From Streptomyces blattellae (GTDB lineage: Bacteria > Actinomycetota > Actinomycetes > Streptomycetales > Streptomycetaceae): DNA of 64,000 nucleotides. Location of the stretch: NCBI RefSeq assembly GCF_009709555.1, contig NZ_WJBG01000213.1:62001-126000 (forward strand). Reading direction: 5' to 3'. The notes beneath the pieces were generated by a model. The model saw only the letters and a program-made list of their open reading frames with translations, did not search any database and was not told the DNA's origin. How positions within the stretch are numbered: the stretch's first letter is position 1; each line of letters begins with the position of its first letter. Both the position numbers and the translations under genes were made by a program. This document shows, one piece after another, positions 16,380 through 26,290 of this stretch.

Positions 16380-17381
16380 ATGGTGACCCAGAAAGTGAAG
16401 GAAATTTTCGGCACAGACACAGGCAGAGGCACAGACACAGGCGCAGACACAGGCACCGGCACCGGCACCGGACCTGCCGACGCACGACCCGCACGACCCG
16501 CGCCACCCGCCCCCGCCGCCCTCGCGGCCAAGGTGCGCACCCTCGCCCCGTCGATGACCCGTTCCATGCAGCGCGTCGCCGAAGCCGTCGCCCACGACCC
16601 GGCCGGCTGCGCCGCCCTCACGGTCACCGGACTCGCCGAACTCACCGGCACCAGCGAGGCTACCGTCGTCCGCACCGCCCGCCTGCTCGGCTACCCCGGC
16701 TACCGGGATCTGCGCCTCGCCCTCGCCGGACTCGCCGCACAGCAGCAGTCCGGGCGCGCACCCGCGCTCACCACCGACATCGCCGTCGACGACCCGATCG
16801 CCGACGTGGTCGCCAAGCTCGCCTACGACGAGCAGCAGACCCTCGCGGACACGGCGGCCGGGCTGGACACCGTGCAGCTGGGCGCGGCCGTGTCCGCGCT
16901 GGCCTCCGCGCGCCGGGCCGATGTGTACGGGGTCGGGGCGTCCGGGCTGGTCGCGCAGGACCTCACCCAGAAGCTGCTGCGGATAGGCCTGATAGCCCAC
17001 GCGCACAGCGATCCGCACCTGGCCGTGACGAATGCGGTGCAGCTCCGCGGAGGCGATGTGGCGATCGCGATCACTCACTCCGGGTCCACGGGCGATGTCA
17101 TCGAGCCGTTGCGCGTCGCGTTCGAGCACGGTGCCACGACGATCGCGATCACGGGGCGCCCGGACGGACCGGTGTCCCAGTACGCCGATCATGTGCTGAC
17201 GACGTCCACGGCCCGGGAGAGTGAGCTGCGGCCTGCGGCGATGTCGTCCCGCACCAGTCAGCTCCTCGTCGTGGACTGCCTGTTCATCGGGGTCGCGCAG
17301 CGGACGTACGACACGGCCGCGCCCGCGTTGTCGGCGTCTTATGAGGCGTTGGCGCACCGGCATCGGAACGGTTCGCGGTAG
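16380..17381 (+). CDS. murR: MurR/RpiR-family transcriptional regulator
   Basis: This encodes 333 residues. After a start MVTQKVKEIFG comes an unusual repetitive linker of Thr-Asp-Thr-Gly and Gly-Thr units, coded by ACAGACACAGGC-like repeats. The RpiR helix-turn-helix domain follows (MTRSMQRVAEAVAHDPAGCA, LAELTGTSEATVVRTARLLG). The C-terminal SIS sugar-phosphate domain follows (DVYGVGASGLVAQDLTQKLL, VAIAITHSGSTGDVIEPLRV). Its position just before murQ and a PTS permease indicates control of N-acetylmuramic-acid catabolism, with a sugar phosphate as the likely effector. GTG 16383 is an alternative start. Confidence 0.85.
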   Translation: MVTQKVKEIFGTDTGRGTDTGADTGTGTGTGPADARPARPAPPAPAALAAKVRTLAPSMTRSMQRVAEAVAHDPAGCAALTVTGLAELTGTSEATVVRTARLLGYPGYRDLRLALAGLAAQQQSGRAPALTTDIAVDDPIADVVAKLAYDEQQTLADTAAGLDTVQLGAAVSALASARRADVYGVGASGLVAQDLTQKLLRIGLIAHAHSDPHLAVTNAVQLRGGDVAIAITHSGSTGDVIEPLRVAFEHGATTIAITGRPDGPVSQYADHVLTTSTARESELRPAAMSSRTSQLLVVDCLFIGVAQRTYDTAAPALSASYEALAHRHRNGSR

Positions 17382-17436
17382 ACGTAGGTCTGTCTGCCCC
17401 TGATCCTTGAGTGCCTGAGTGAAAGAGCCGCCCCTC

Positions 17437-18372
17437 ATGACCTCCACCTCTCCTCACCGTGATGTCCGTGCCGAGCTGGAATCGCTGACCACCGAAGCGT
17501 TCCGGCCCGAACTCTCCGACATCGACCAGCTGCCCACGCTTGAGATCGCCCGGCTCATGAACGGCGAGGACGCGACCGTCCCCACCGCCGTCGCCCAGAG
17601 GCTGCCGGAGATCGCCGCCGCCATCGACGCCGTGGCCGAACGGATGGCTCGCGGCGGCCGGCTCGTCTACGCCGGCGCCGGTACCGCCGGCCGCCTCGGT
17701 GTCCTGGACGCCTCCGAATGCCCGCCCACCTTCAACACCGACCCCTCCCAGGTCGTGGGGGTGATCGCGGGCGGGCCGGAGGCCATGGTCACCTCCGTCG
17801 AGGGGGCCGAGGACTCCGGAGAGCTGGCGAGACGGGACCTCGACGGCCTCGGCCTCACGCCCGTCGACACGGTCGTCGGCGTCTCCGCCTCCGGCCGCAC
17901 CCCGTACGCCGTGGGCGCCGTGGAGCACGCCCGGCAGCTGGGTGCCCTGACCGTCGGCCTGGCCTGCAACGCGGACAGCGCGCTCGCGGCGGCGGCCGAG
18001 CACGGCATCGAGATCGTCGTCGGACCGGAGCTGGTGACCGGATCCACCCGCCTCAAGGCGGGCACGGCGCAGAAGCTCGTGCTCAACATGCTGTCGACGA
18101 TCACGATGATCCGGCTGGGCAAGACGTACGGGAACCTGATGGTCGACGTACGCGCCTCGAACGAGAAGCTGCGCGCCCGCTCCCGCCGTATCGTCGCCCT
18201 CGCCACCGGCGCACCGGACGACGAGATCGAGGCCGCGCTCGCGGCCACGGACGGCGAGGTGAAGAGCGCGATCCTGGCCATCCTCACCGGCGTCGACGGC
18301 CCGACGGCCGCCCGCCTTCTGGAGGAGTCCGGCGGCCATCTGCGTGCCGCGCTGGCGGCGGCGAGGGGCTAA
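17437..18372 (+). CDS. murQ: N-acetylmuramic acid 6-phosphate etherase
   Basis: This encodes 311 residues from ATG 17437, with GAAAGAG upstream. It cleaves the lactyl ether of MurNAc-6-phosphate to give GlcNAc-6-phosphate and lactate in the cytoplasm. The MurQ SIS signature is clear (GRLVYAGAGTAGRLGVLDAS, then ECPPTFNTDP), with further conserved blocks VVGVSASGRTPYAVGAVEHA and STRLKAGTAQKLVLNMLSTI. The C-terminal helical UBA-like tail (SAILAILTGVDGPTAARLLE) is present. Its position between the RpiR regulator and the PTS permease makes this a cell-wall recycling operon. Its product feeds NagA, encoded at 34-35 kb. Confidence 0.95.
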   Translation: MTSTSPHRDVRAELESLTTEAFRPELSDIDQLPTLEIARLMNGEDATVPTAVAQRLPEIAAAIDAVAERMARGGRLVYAGAGTAGRLGVLDASECPPTFNTDPSQVVGVIAGGPEAMVTSVEGAEDSGELARRDLDGLGLTPVDTVVGVSASGRTPYAVGAVEHARQLGALTVGLACNADSALAAAAEHGIEIVVGPELVTGSTRLKAGTAQKLVLNMLSTITMIRLGKTYGNLMVDVRASNEKLRARSRRIVALATGAPDDEIEAALAATDGEVKSAILAILTGVDGPTAARLLEESGGHLRAALAAARG

Positions 18373-18388
18373 CCCGCACGCTCGGCGG

Positions 18389-19771
18389 GTGCACAACGAC
18401 TCCGCCGCCACGGCCGCCGCCCTCCTCCCCCTGGTCGGCGGCCCCGCGAACGTCACCTCCGTCGCCCACTGCATGACCCGCCTCCGCCTGGGCCTCGCCG
18501 ACCGCACCCTGGTCGACGACGAGGCGGTACGGGCGGTGCCCGGCGTCCTGGGCGTGGTCGCCGACGACGACACGTACCAGATCGTGCTGGGGCCGGGGGT
18601 GGTGGCGAGGGTGACGCCGGAGTTCGAGGCGCTGCTGACGCCGGCTTCTCAACTCGCCTCGCAAGGCGCCGAGCTGAAGGCCGCCCAGCGGCAGCGCAAC
18701 GCGACCCCGCTCAAACAGACCCTCCGCCGCGTCGCGAACATCTTCGTCCCCCTCATCCCCGCCCTGATCGGCTGCGGCGTCCTCGCGGGCGCGGGCGGCC
18801 TGCTGCTGAACGCCGGCTGGCTGCCCGGCCTCACCCCCGCCCTCACCGCCATCTCCTCCGCCTTCATGGCCCTGATCGCGGTCTTCGTCGGCTACAACAC
18901 GGCGAAGGAGTTCGGCGGCACCCCGGTGCTGGGCGGGGCGGTGGCGGCGGTCGTCGTGTATCCCGGGGTGGCGAAGGTGACGGCGTTCGGGACCGCCCTC
19001 GCGCCCGGCCAGGGCGGGGTGCTCGGCGCACTGGCGGCGGCGTTGCTGGGGACGTACATCGAGAAGTGGTGCCGCACCCGCATCCCCGAAACGCTGGACG
19101 TCCTCCTCACCCCCACCCTCACGGTCCTCGTCTCCGGCCTGGCCACGCTCTACGGCCTCATGTACGCGGCCGGCGAGATCTCCACCGCCGTCGGCACAGC
19201 CGCGAACTGGCTCCTCACGACGACCGGCGCCCTCGCCGGCCTGATCCTCGGCGGCCTCTTCCTCCCCCTCGTGATGCTGGGCCTCCACCAGGCCCTGATC
19301 CCCGTCCACATGACGCTGATCGACCAGCAGGGCCACACCACCCTGCTCCCCATCCTCGCCATGGCGGGCGCGGGCCAGGTCGGCGCGGCACTCGCGGTCT
19401 ACGTCCGACTGCGCCACGACACCTCCATCCGTACGACGATCAAGTCCGCGCTCCCCGCAGGCCTGCTGGGCGTCGGCGAACCCCTGATCTACGGCGTCTC
19501 CCTCCCACTGGGCCGCCCCTTCCTCACCGCCTGCGCGGGCGGCGCGGCGGGCGGTGCCTTCGTGGGCCTGTTCGCGATGCTCGGCGAACGGGTCGGCGCG
19601 ACAGCGATCGGACCATCGGGATGGGCCCTGTTTCCGCTGCTGGCCGGGGACGGGGGGTGGGCGGTGACGGTCGCGGTGTACGCGGGCGGGCTGGTGACGG
19701 GGTACGGGGTGGGGTTCGCGGCGACGTATGTGTTCGGGGGCTTGAGCGCCCCAAGGGGCGCGGGGCAGTGA
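18389..19771 (+). CDS. PTS EIIBC permease of the GlcNAc/MurNAc type
   Basis: This encodes 460 residues from GTG 18389, 16 bp after murQ. The EIIB domain spans residues about 1-80 and carries the phosphorylated cysteine in VAHCMTRLRLGLAD. After a linker, the EIIC domain (residues 105-450) has about ten hydrophobic helices and the sugar-site block GLLGVGEPLIYGVSLPLGRP. No EIIA domain is fused. The context suggests uptake of MurNAc (MurP-like), but glucose or GlcNAc specificity cannot be excluded. The last residues (APRGAGQ and stop) are encoded by the start of an interspersed repeat, which seems to have replaced the original C-terminus. Confidence 0.85.
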   Translation: MHNDSAATAAALLPLVGGPANVTSVAHCMTRLRLGLADRTLVDDEAVRAVPGVLGVVADDDTYQIVLGPGVVARVTPEFEALLTPASQLASQGAELKAAQRQRNATPLKQTLRRVANIFVPLIPALIGCGVLAGAGGLLLNAGWLPGLTPALTAISSAFMALIAVFVGYNTAKEFGGTPVLGGAVAAVVVYPGVAKVTAFGTALAPGQGGVLGALAAALLGTYIEKWCRTRIPETLDVLLTPTLTVLVSGLATLYGLMYAAGEISTAVGTAANWLLTTTGALAGLILGGLFLPLVMLGLHQALIPVHMTLIDQQGHTTLLPILAMAGAGQVGAALAVYVRLRHDTSIRTTIKSALPAGLLGVGEPLIYGVSLPLGRPFLTACAGGAAGGAFVGLFAMLGERVGATAIGPSGWALFPLLAGDGGWAVTVAVYAGGLVTGYGVGFAATYVFGGLSAPRGAGQ

Positions 19772-19818
19772 CAGGTGCGGCTCCGCCGCGCGGGCGCGAC
19801 CAGCCACAACGGACCCGC
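19745..19818 (+). repeat. Interspersed intergenic repeat, copy A
   Basis: The repeat starts with the hairpin GCGCCCCAAGGGGCGCGGGG and continues with a GTGCGGCTCCGCCGCG core and a CGCGACCAGCCAC tail. It is closely similar to copies at 27463, 32561 and 33964. It begins inside the PTS permease gene and provides that gene's stop codon. Confidence 0.8.
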
Positions 19819-19841
19819 AGGTGACGCGTGACGCACCGCGC

Positions 19842-20234
19842 TCAGCAAGGCAGCCGCCCCTCCTTGTTGACGCCCCGCACCCGGGCCCGCAGCACCTCTT
19901 CCCGCGGTGCGGGCCCCACCGAATCCGGCGGACAGTCCCACTCCCGCCCGCCCCCGACCGGCCGCAACCGCACGTTGCCGTCCACGTGTCCCATGACCTC
20001 GCCGACGTGCCCGCCGCGCACATCCACGACGTACGCGCCGATCGCCGGCTTCTCCCCGCGCAGCACGGAGGCCAGCTTCTCGGCGGTACGGACATTGCAG
20101 CGCCCCAGGTCGACCAGGGCGAACGGCTCGTCGCTCGCGCCGCTGACGGGGTCCACACACAGGGACGGCAAGAGGACGCCGACACCTACGAGAGCCTCCT
20201 TCAAGGACGCCACTACTTCTTCGGTCGAGCGCAC
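19842..20234 (-). CDS. Conserved Streptomyces protein beside an XRE/DUF397 module
   Basis: This encodes 130 residues from GTG 20234, selected because GGAGG lies seven bases upstream. The product begins VRSTEEVVASLKEALVGVGV and contains FALVDLGRCNVRTAEKLASV and AYVVDVRGGHVGEVMGHVDG. No named domain is recognised. It is divergent from the XRE regulator gene and may be co-regulated with it from the shared 114-bp gap. Confidence 0.65.
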   Translation of the reverse strand: MRSTEEVVASLKEALVGVGVLLPSLCVDPVSGASDEPFALVDLGRCNVRTAEKLASVLRGEKPAIGAYVVDVRGGHVGEVMGHVDGNVRLRPVGGGREWDCPPDSVGPAPREEVLRARVRGVNKEGRLPC

Positions 20235-20318
20235 GCCTGCCCCTCCTTCACATTGAGTTCGCGATTCACGACACAGCGTGTCCGCCACCTGCCTAACCTG
20301 GCTATACGGAGGGCCCCA

Positions 20319-20332
20319 ACAACGTCTGTTGT
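20319..20332. promoter_or_regulatory. Small inverted repeat upstream of the XRE regulator gene
   Basis: ACAAC/GTTGT arms with a 4-nt spacer lie 17 bp before the ATG at 20349, where an autoregulatory XRE protein could bind. The evidence is weak because the arms are short. Confidence 0.3.
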
Positions 20333-20348
20333 CGTACCGGGAGTTGCC

Positions 20349-21188
20349 ATGACAGGACCGAAGGACCTCGACCCGTCGTCGTCACCGCGAGCGCTGTTGG
20401 GTGCGGAACTACGCCACGCCAGAGAGAAGGCCGGTCTCAGCCAGGAGGAGCTGGGGGCGCGGCTGTTCGTGAGCGGTTCGTTCATCGGGCAGTTGGAGGC
20501 GGGGACGCGGCGGATGCTGCCGGAGTACGCGCGGATGCTGGATCAAGTCCTCGGCACGGAGGACTTCTTCACGCGGAACTGCATGGCAGCGGCCAAGTCC
20601 CGCTATCCCGAGCACTTCGCGGAGGCGGCGGAGGCAGAGGCGGAAGCCACGGCGATCCGCCAGTACGCGCCGATGCTGATCCCCGGCCTGCTCCAGACGC
20701 CCGCGTACGCACGGGCGGTGAACCGCGCGTTCGACCCGACGTCACCGGAGGAGACCATCGAGGAGTGGGTGGACGGTCGGATGGCGCGGACTCGTCTACT
20801 CGACGACCCAACAAAGCCGTTGTTGTGGACGGTGCTTGACGAGGCGGCGCTGCGCCGGGTGACGGGTGGCCGAGCCACGATGGCGGAGGTACTACGCCAC
20901 ATCGCGGGCCTGATCCGCCGAAACCGTGCCATCGTGCAGGTGCTGCCGTTCGGAGCGGGGGCGCACACGGCAATGCAGGGTCCGCTGAAGCTGATGGACT
21001 TCGAAGACGCCCCTCCACTGGTCTACTTCGAGGGGGTGCGCACCGGACGCCTGGAGGACGACCCGGCCACCGTCGCCCGGCTGAGGTTCACCTTCGAACT
21101 CCTCACGGCCTCCGCACTCTCGCCGGAGAAGTCCCTGGCAATGATCGAGGCGTTGGCGCAGGATTACGCCCATGAGGAACATCCCTGA
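20349..21188 (+). CDS. XRE-family regulator with DUF5753
   Basis: This encodes 279 residues. The N-terminal helix-turn-helix (residues about 15-70; LGAELRHAREKAGLSQEELG, then VSGSFIGQLEAGTRRMLPEY) is followed by a DUF5753 domain (IPGLLQTPAYARAVNRAFDP, VLDEAALRRVTGG, IVQVLPFGAGAHTAMQGPLK, VYFEGVRTGRLEDD). Such regulators are highly multiplied in Streptomyces. They are normally paired with a small DUF397 protein, as here, and some pairs control differentiation or antibiotic production. The DUF397 gene overlaps its end by 17 bp. Confidence 0.92.
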   Translation: MTGPKDLDPSSSPRALLGAELRHAREKAGLSQEELGARLFVSGSFIGQLEAGTRRMLPEYARMLDQVLGTEDFFTRNCMAAAKSRYPEHFAEAAEAEAEATAIRQYAPMLIPGLLQTPAYARAVNRAFDPTSPEETIEEWVDGRMARTRLLDDPTKPLLWTVLDEAALRRVTGGRATMAEVLRHIAGLIRRNRAIVQVLPFGAGAHTAMQGPLKLMDFEDAPPLVYFEGVRTGRLEDDPATVARLRFTFELLTASALSPEKSLAMIEALAQDYAHEEHP

Positions 21189-21432
21189 CTACGACCTGAG
21201 CACGGCCACCTGGCACAAATCGAGCTACAGCGGCGGCGGTGGCGACGACTGCCTCGAAGTCGCCCGCTGGCGCAAGTCCAGCTACAGCGGCGGCAGCGGC
21301 GGCGACTGCCTCGAAGTCACCCACGACCTCCCCACCCTCGTCCCCGTCCGCGACTCCAAGAACCCCCACGGCCCGAAGCTCGTATTCCGAGCGTCGGCGT
21401 GGTCGGCCTTCGTCAACGCGGTCAGAAACTGA
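21172..21432 (+). CDS. DUF397 protein with duplicated signature
   Basis: This encodes 86 residues. The DUF397 signature occurs twice in tandem: WHKSSYSGGGGDDCLEVA at residues 14-31 and WRKSSYSGGSGGDCLEVT at 33-50. A single conserved C-terminal half follows (VPVRDSKNPHGPKLVFRASA, then WSAFVNAVRN). Normal members are about 60-70 residues with one signature, so an internal duplication of roughly 57 bp has occurred. It overlaps the XRE gene and probably acts as its partner or antagonist. Confidence 0.9.
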   Translation: MRNIPDYDLSTATWHKSSYSGGGGDDCLEVARWRKSSYSGGSGGDCLEVTHDLPTLVPVRDSKNPHGPKLVFRASAWSAFVNAVRN

Positions 21433-21458
21433 CCTAATCGGCTCCTACCGTGGCTGCC

Positions 21459-21992
21459 ATGACTGAGACCACGCACAACACCGTCACCGACGAGCGCACC
21501 GACCTGCTGGAGTCGCTGGCCAGGCACCGGCACTTCCTGCGTTTCACCACCCGTGACCTCACCGACGAGCAGGCGGGGCAGCGGACCACCGTCAGCGAAC
21601 TGTGCCTGGGCGGCCTGGTCAAGCACGTCACGTCGGTGGAGCGGAACTGGGCGGACTTCATCCGGAACGGCCCGTCGGCGATAGGCGATTTCAGCGCCAT
21701 GACCGAGGCCGACTTGGCCCGCTGGGCCGACGAGTTCCACATGCTCCCCGGCGAGACGCTGGCCGACGTGCTCAAGGAGTACGAGGAAGTGGCGCACCGC
21801 ACGGACGAGTTGGTCGCCACGCTGCCCGACCTGGACGCCTCCCAGCTGCTGCCGGAGGCCCCGTGGTTCGAGCCCGGGGCTCGATGGTCGGCCCGCAGGA
21901 CACTGCTGCACATCATCGCCGAGACAGCCCAGCACGCCGGTCACGCCGACATCATCCGGGAGTCCCTGGACGGCCAGAAGAGCATGGGCTGA
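21459..21992 (+). CDS. DinB-family protein
   Basis: This encodes 177 residues from ATG 21459 (a GTG three codons upstream is possible). It has the DinB/DUF664 four-helix bundle, with LLESLARHRHFLRFTTRDLT, LGGLVKHVTSVERNWADFI and a C-terminal LLHIIAETAQHAGHADIIRE. The last contains two of the usual metal-binding histidines. Streptomyces DinB proteins are putative thiol-dependent S-transferases, and the substrate is unknown. It is a single gene downstream of the XRE/DUF397 pair. Confidence 0.85.
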   Translation: MTETTHNTVTDERTDLLESLARHRHFLRFTTRDLTDEQAGQRTTVSELCLGGLVKHVTSVERNWADFIRNGPSAIGDFSAMTEADLARWADEFHMLPGETLADVLKEYEEVAHRTDELVATLPDLDASQLLPEAPWFEPGARWSARRTLLHIIAETAQHAGHADIIRESLDGQKSMG

Positions 21993-22095
21993 CGCCCCGA
22001 AGCTCAAGCGGCCAGCCCCGAGCCCTCTGTCCAAGGAATGGGTGGAGGGTCTCAACCCACCCTCCCACCCGGCGAGTTGACTTGACGCGATCGAC

Positions 22096-22125
22096 TTGCC
22101 ACACACAGTCACGCTCGTCTAGCGT
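22096..22125 (+). promoter_or_regulatory. Promoter of the HTH protein gene
   Basis: TTGCCA (22096-22101) and TAGCGT (22120-22125) are separated by 18 bp, which is a good HrdB-type promoter. The transcript would begin just before the leader hairpin at 22141. Confidence 0.6.
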
Positions 22126-22140
22126 GCCCGAATAACGAAC

Positions 22141-22175
22141 AGCCCCCGCCAGGTGCAGCAACACCTGCGGGGGCT
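22141..22175 (+). promoter_or_regulatory. Leader hairpin (attenuator-like) before the HTH gene
   Basis: AGCCCCCGCCAGGTG pairs with CACCTGCGGGGGCT with one bulge and a 6-nt loop. This gives a terminator-strength stem between the promoter and the ATG at 22213. This suggests conditional termination or mRNA stabilisation. Confidence 0.55.
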
Positions 22176-22212
22176 TAACCAACGAGATCGAAGGCTGACG
22201 AGGTCCGATCCC

Positions 22213-23097
22213 ATGGCTGATGCCAAGCTTAGTGCTGCCTCCCTGTCCGCGCACGCGACCCCGCACCCGATGGCCAACCCGGGCTACGGAAAACGCTCCG
22301 CACCCGACCAACTCCGCCGCACGAACCACGACTTCGCCCACCTCCCGCCCCGCGAAGCCGCCATCGCCGCGTACCTCGACCGCCTCCCCGACGGCGCCGA
22401 CATCTCCGTAAAGACGCTGGCCAAGCAGCTTCCGTACGGACAGTGCGCCCTGCGCACGGCCCTCAACAACCTCCAGCGGGCAGGCCACTTGCGCCGAGGC
22501 CGCGAGCACATCGCCTCCGACTCCGGCGGCACCCGATGGATCACCCGATCGTGGTTCTCCCGTACCGCACGCGACGACACCTGGTGGGCGGCGTTCACGC
22601 GGGGCGACGTACCCCAGGAGCCACCGGACGCGGACCACGGCCCCCGCCCGACCCGCTCCCGGGCCCACATCCTCCTGGCCGCCCTCGGCCGCGAGACCCC
22701 CGCGCTGTCGCTCTCAGAGGCCGAATGCGCGCGCCTCGCCCCGCTCGTCACCGACTGGTACGCCCGAGGCGCCACCGACGCAGACGTACGCCACGCCCTT
22801 ACGACCGGCCTGCCCACCCCGGTCCATCACCCTGCGGGCCTGATCCAGAACCGCCTGACCACCAAGCTCCCACCGGAAAGGCCCACCCCGCGCCCACCTC
22901 TCCGCATCCTGGAATGCGCGAAGTGCCGAGTACCCGGCCGCCCGGCGGCCCTGCCCGGCGGCATCTGCGGTGCGTGCCGGGGCGAGCGCGCCCCCGACCG
23001 CCACCCCGCGCCCCTGCAAGCTTCCGCAATCCATGCCCGCGCGGCAGAGATCCGTGCCGCAATGTCCCTACGACGACACGAAAGGACATCCGTATGA
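22213..23097 (+). CDS. Helix-turn-helix protein with C-terminal zinc-ribbon-like motif
   Basis: This encodes 294 residues from ATG 22213. A winged-helix region (residues about 45-110; HLPPREAAIAAYLDRLPDGA, then LAKQLPYGQCALRTALNNLQ and RAGHLRR) resembles a MarR/replication-initiator-type HTH. The C-terminal part has ILECAKCRVPGRPAALPGGI and CGACRGERAP, a four-cysteine cluster likely to bind zinc. It is widespread in Streptomyces. The role is unknown but DNA binding is likely. Transcription starts from a good promoter through a strong leader hairpin. Confidence 0.75.
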   Translation: MADAKLSAASLSAHATPHPMANPGYGKRSAPDQLRRTNHDFAHLPPREAAIAAYLDRLPDGADISVKTLAKQLPYGQCALRTALNNLQRAGHLRRGREHIASDSGGTRWITRSWFSRTARDDTWWAAFTRGDVPQEPPDADHGPRPTRSRAHILLAALGRETPALSLSEAECARLAPLVTDWYARGATDADVRHALTTGLPTPVHHPAGLIQNRLTTKLPPERPTPRPPLRILECAKCRVPGRPAALPGGICGACRGERAPDRHPAPLQASAIHARAAEIRAAMSLRRHERTSV

Positions 23098-23156
23098 CAG
23101 CGCCCACAGTCCGACGGCACCACCCCGGGGCAGGATGGGAGGAAGGAGGCGACGCC

Positions 23157-23837
23157 ATGACCCCTGACACCGCTGAACGCCCGCAGATGTCCGTCGAGGA
23201 CTTCGAGGAACTCGTCCGCAGGGCTCCAAGGGAGATCAAGAACCGGCTGGAATTCCTCGGCGGACGGCTGTGCATCCGGCACGGGCCACTCGACGTCGAC
23301 GAATTCGAGGAGCTGGCCGCCGCAGCTCCGGAAACCGTGCGGCTTGAGTACGTCAACGGAAAGGTAGTAGTCAAGGCCATGCCGGACGGCAACCATGGCG
23401 AGATCTTCATGTGGCTCGTGCGCCAATGCATGCAGCAACGGCCCGAGCTGAATCTCATGCCTGAGCGGGGCGTCAAGGCCGAGGCGTACCGCAAGGGCCG
23501 CGCCCGTACGGACGGGTTCCTGGCACCGGTGGGCCACTTCAAAGGTCATGGCGAGTGGTCTGAATCCGACGGCGCCCTCATGGCCGTAGAGATCACCTCC
23601 CACGACCGGGACACCAATCAACGCGACCGTATCGACAAGCCCGTCGGCTACGCAGGAGCCGAGATTCCCGTCTACCTGCTCATCGACCGCGACATCGACA
23701 CCGTCACGGTGTACTGCGAGCCGAAGGACGGCCGGTATCTGCAGGCATCGTCCTACCCGTGGGGGTCCATCGTCGAGTTGCCCGCCCCTGTCGGCATCAC
23801 CTTGAACACCGCGGAACTCAGGGACTACGCGGACTGA
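23157..23837 (+). CDS. Uma2-family endonuclease-like protein with duplicated N-terminal block
   Basis: This encodes 226 residues from ATG 23157, which has a strong GGAAGGAGG site. An earlier in-frame ATG at 23094 would overlap the previous stop as ATGA. The Uma2 PD-(D/E)xK-like core has RTDGFLAPVGHF, then ALMAVEITSHDRDTNQRD and AGAEIPVYLLIDRDIDTVTV. Unusually, the N-terminal strand-helix unit occurs twice: MSVEDFEELVRRAP with RLEFLGGRLCI, and DVDEFEELAAAAP with RLEYVNGKVVV. Uma2 proteins are very abundant in Streptomyces and cyanobacteria, and their target is unknown. Confidence 0.85.
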   Translation: MTPDTAERPQMSVEDFEELVRRAPREIKNRLEFLGGRLCIRHGPLDVDEFEELAAAAPETVRLEYVNGKVVVKAMPDGNHGEIFMWLVRQCMQQRPELNLMPERGVKAEAYRKGRARTDGFLAPVGHFKGHGEWSESDGALMAVEITSHDRDTNQRDRIDKPVGYAGAEIPVYLLIDRDIDTVTVYCEPKDGRYLQASSYPWGSIVELPAPVGITLNTAELRDYAD

Positions 23838-23846
23838 CACGCCCTC

Positions 23847-24446
23847 ATGAACCACTCCCAGCTGACCGCCCTGGGCCGGGCCCTCCGCCTCCTCGGCGAA
23901 CACGGCGACGCGCTCACCGCCGACACCCCCGACGCCCGCCTCCACGAGGTCAAGGCCGACCTCCGCCGTGCCCTGGAACTCCTCGACGAGAGCGTGACCA
24001 GCTCCGCCCCCACCACCCGCTGCGCCGAGCACCCGAACGGACCGGTCGACACCGCCGCCCCCGACCTCTGCCTGCTCTGCGAGACCCGCCGCCGAGCCGC
24101 CCGCCGCTCCGAGTACAACGGCACCGCCCCCGCCGTCCCCCGCTCTCCCGAGCACACCCCCTCCCGCTACGGCGTCCGCGACGACCGTCCGCAGCCGCAG
24201 CAGCGCTGGCTGCCGGAGATGTGGAACGGCCAGGCGTGGCAGCTGTGCGGCACGCCGCGCCGCGACCGGCGCGAGGCCGAGCTGTATCTCGCCGCGCAGC
24301 GTCGCGGACCGCGCCCGGCCACGGCGTACCGGCTGGTGCACGAGTTCACCGACTATGAGGTACTGAGGGTCTGGGGCACGCCCGTACACGTCGACATCGA
24401 GCCCATGGGCAACGGGGGCAACGGGGGCAACGGGGGCAACGTGTGA
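23847..24446 (+). CDS. Conserved Streptomyces protein, function unknown
   Basis: This encodes 199 residues. The start is helical (LTALGRALRLLGEHGDALTA), followed by a C-x(19-20)-C-x2-C cluster (TRCAEHPNG to LCLLCETRRR) that could bind a metal. A C-terminal part has RWLPEMWNGQAWQLCGTPRR. The tail is four GGN units coded by a 9-bp tandem repeat. It lies 9 bp after the Uma2 gene and probably in the same transcript. It ends at a hairpin shared with groEL2. Confidence 0.6.
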   Translation: MNHSQLTALGRALRLLGEHGDALTADTPDARLHEVKADLRRALELLDESVTSSAPTTRCAEHPNGPVDTAAPDLCLLCETRRRAARRSEYNGTAPAVPRSPEHTPSRYGVRDDRPQPQQRWLPEMWNGQAWQLCGTPRRDRREAELYLAAQRRGPRPATAYRLVHEFTDYEVLRVWGTPVHVDIEPMGNGGNGGNGGNV

Positions 24447-24450
24447 ACGG

Positions 24451-24494
24451 CCGAGGGCGGCACCCCCGTGAAGAACAGGGAGTGCCGCCCTCGG
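24451..24494. terminator. Bidirectional terminator between the 199-aa gene and groEL2
   Basis: Arms CCGAGGGCGGCAC/GTGCCGCCCTCGG (13 bp) with an 18-nt loop lie between two convergent genes. Confidence 0.75.
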
Positions 24495-24525
24495 TCGTGA
24501 AGGACAGGCGATCGACCGGAGTCGA

Positions 24526-26148
<1,623 letters not shown>

Positions 26149-26290
26149 GTGAAGTGGTCCTCCCGGACTGGGGTGGATTGCTCCGGACCGCGCTGGCGCC
26201 CGCGACGGACGGCCCCCGACCGACTGGTTCCTTGCCCCACCCGGTCATCGGGCCTCACCGACCCGGTCCTTCTTGTCACTCTCACCTTCA

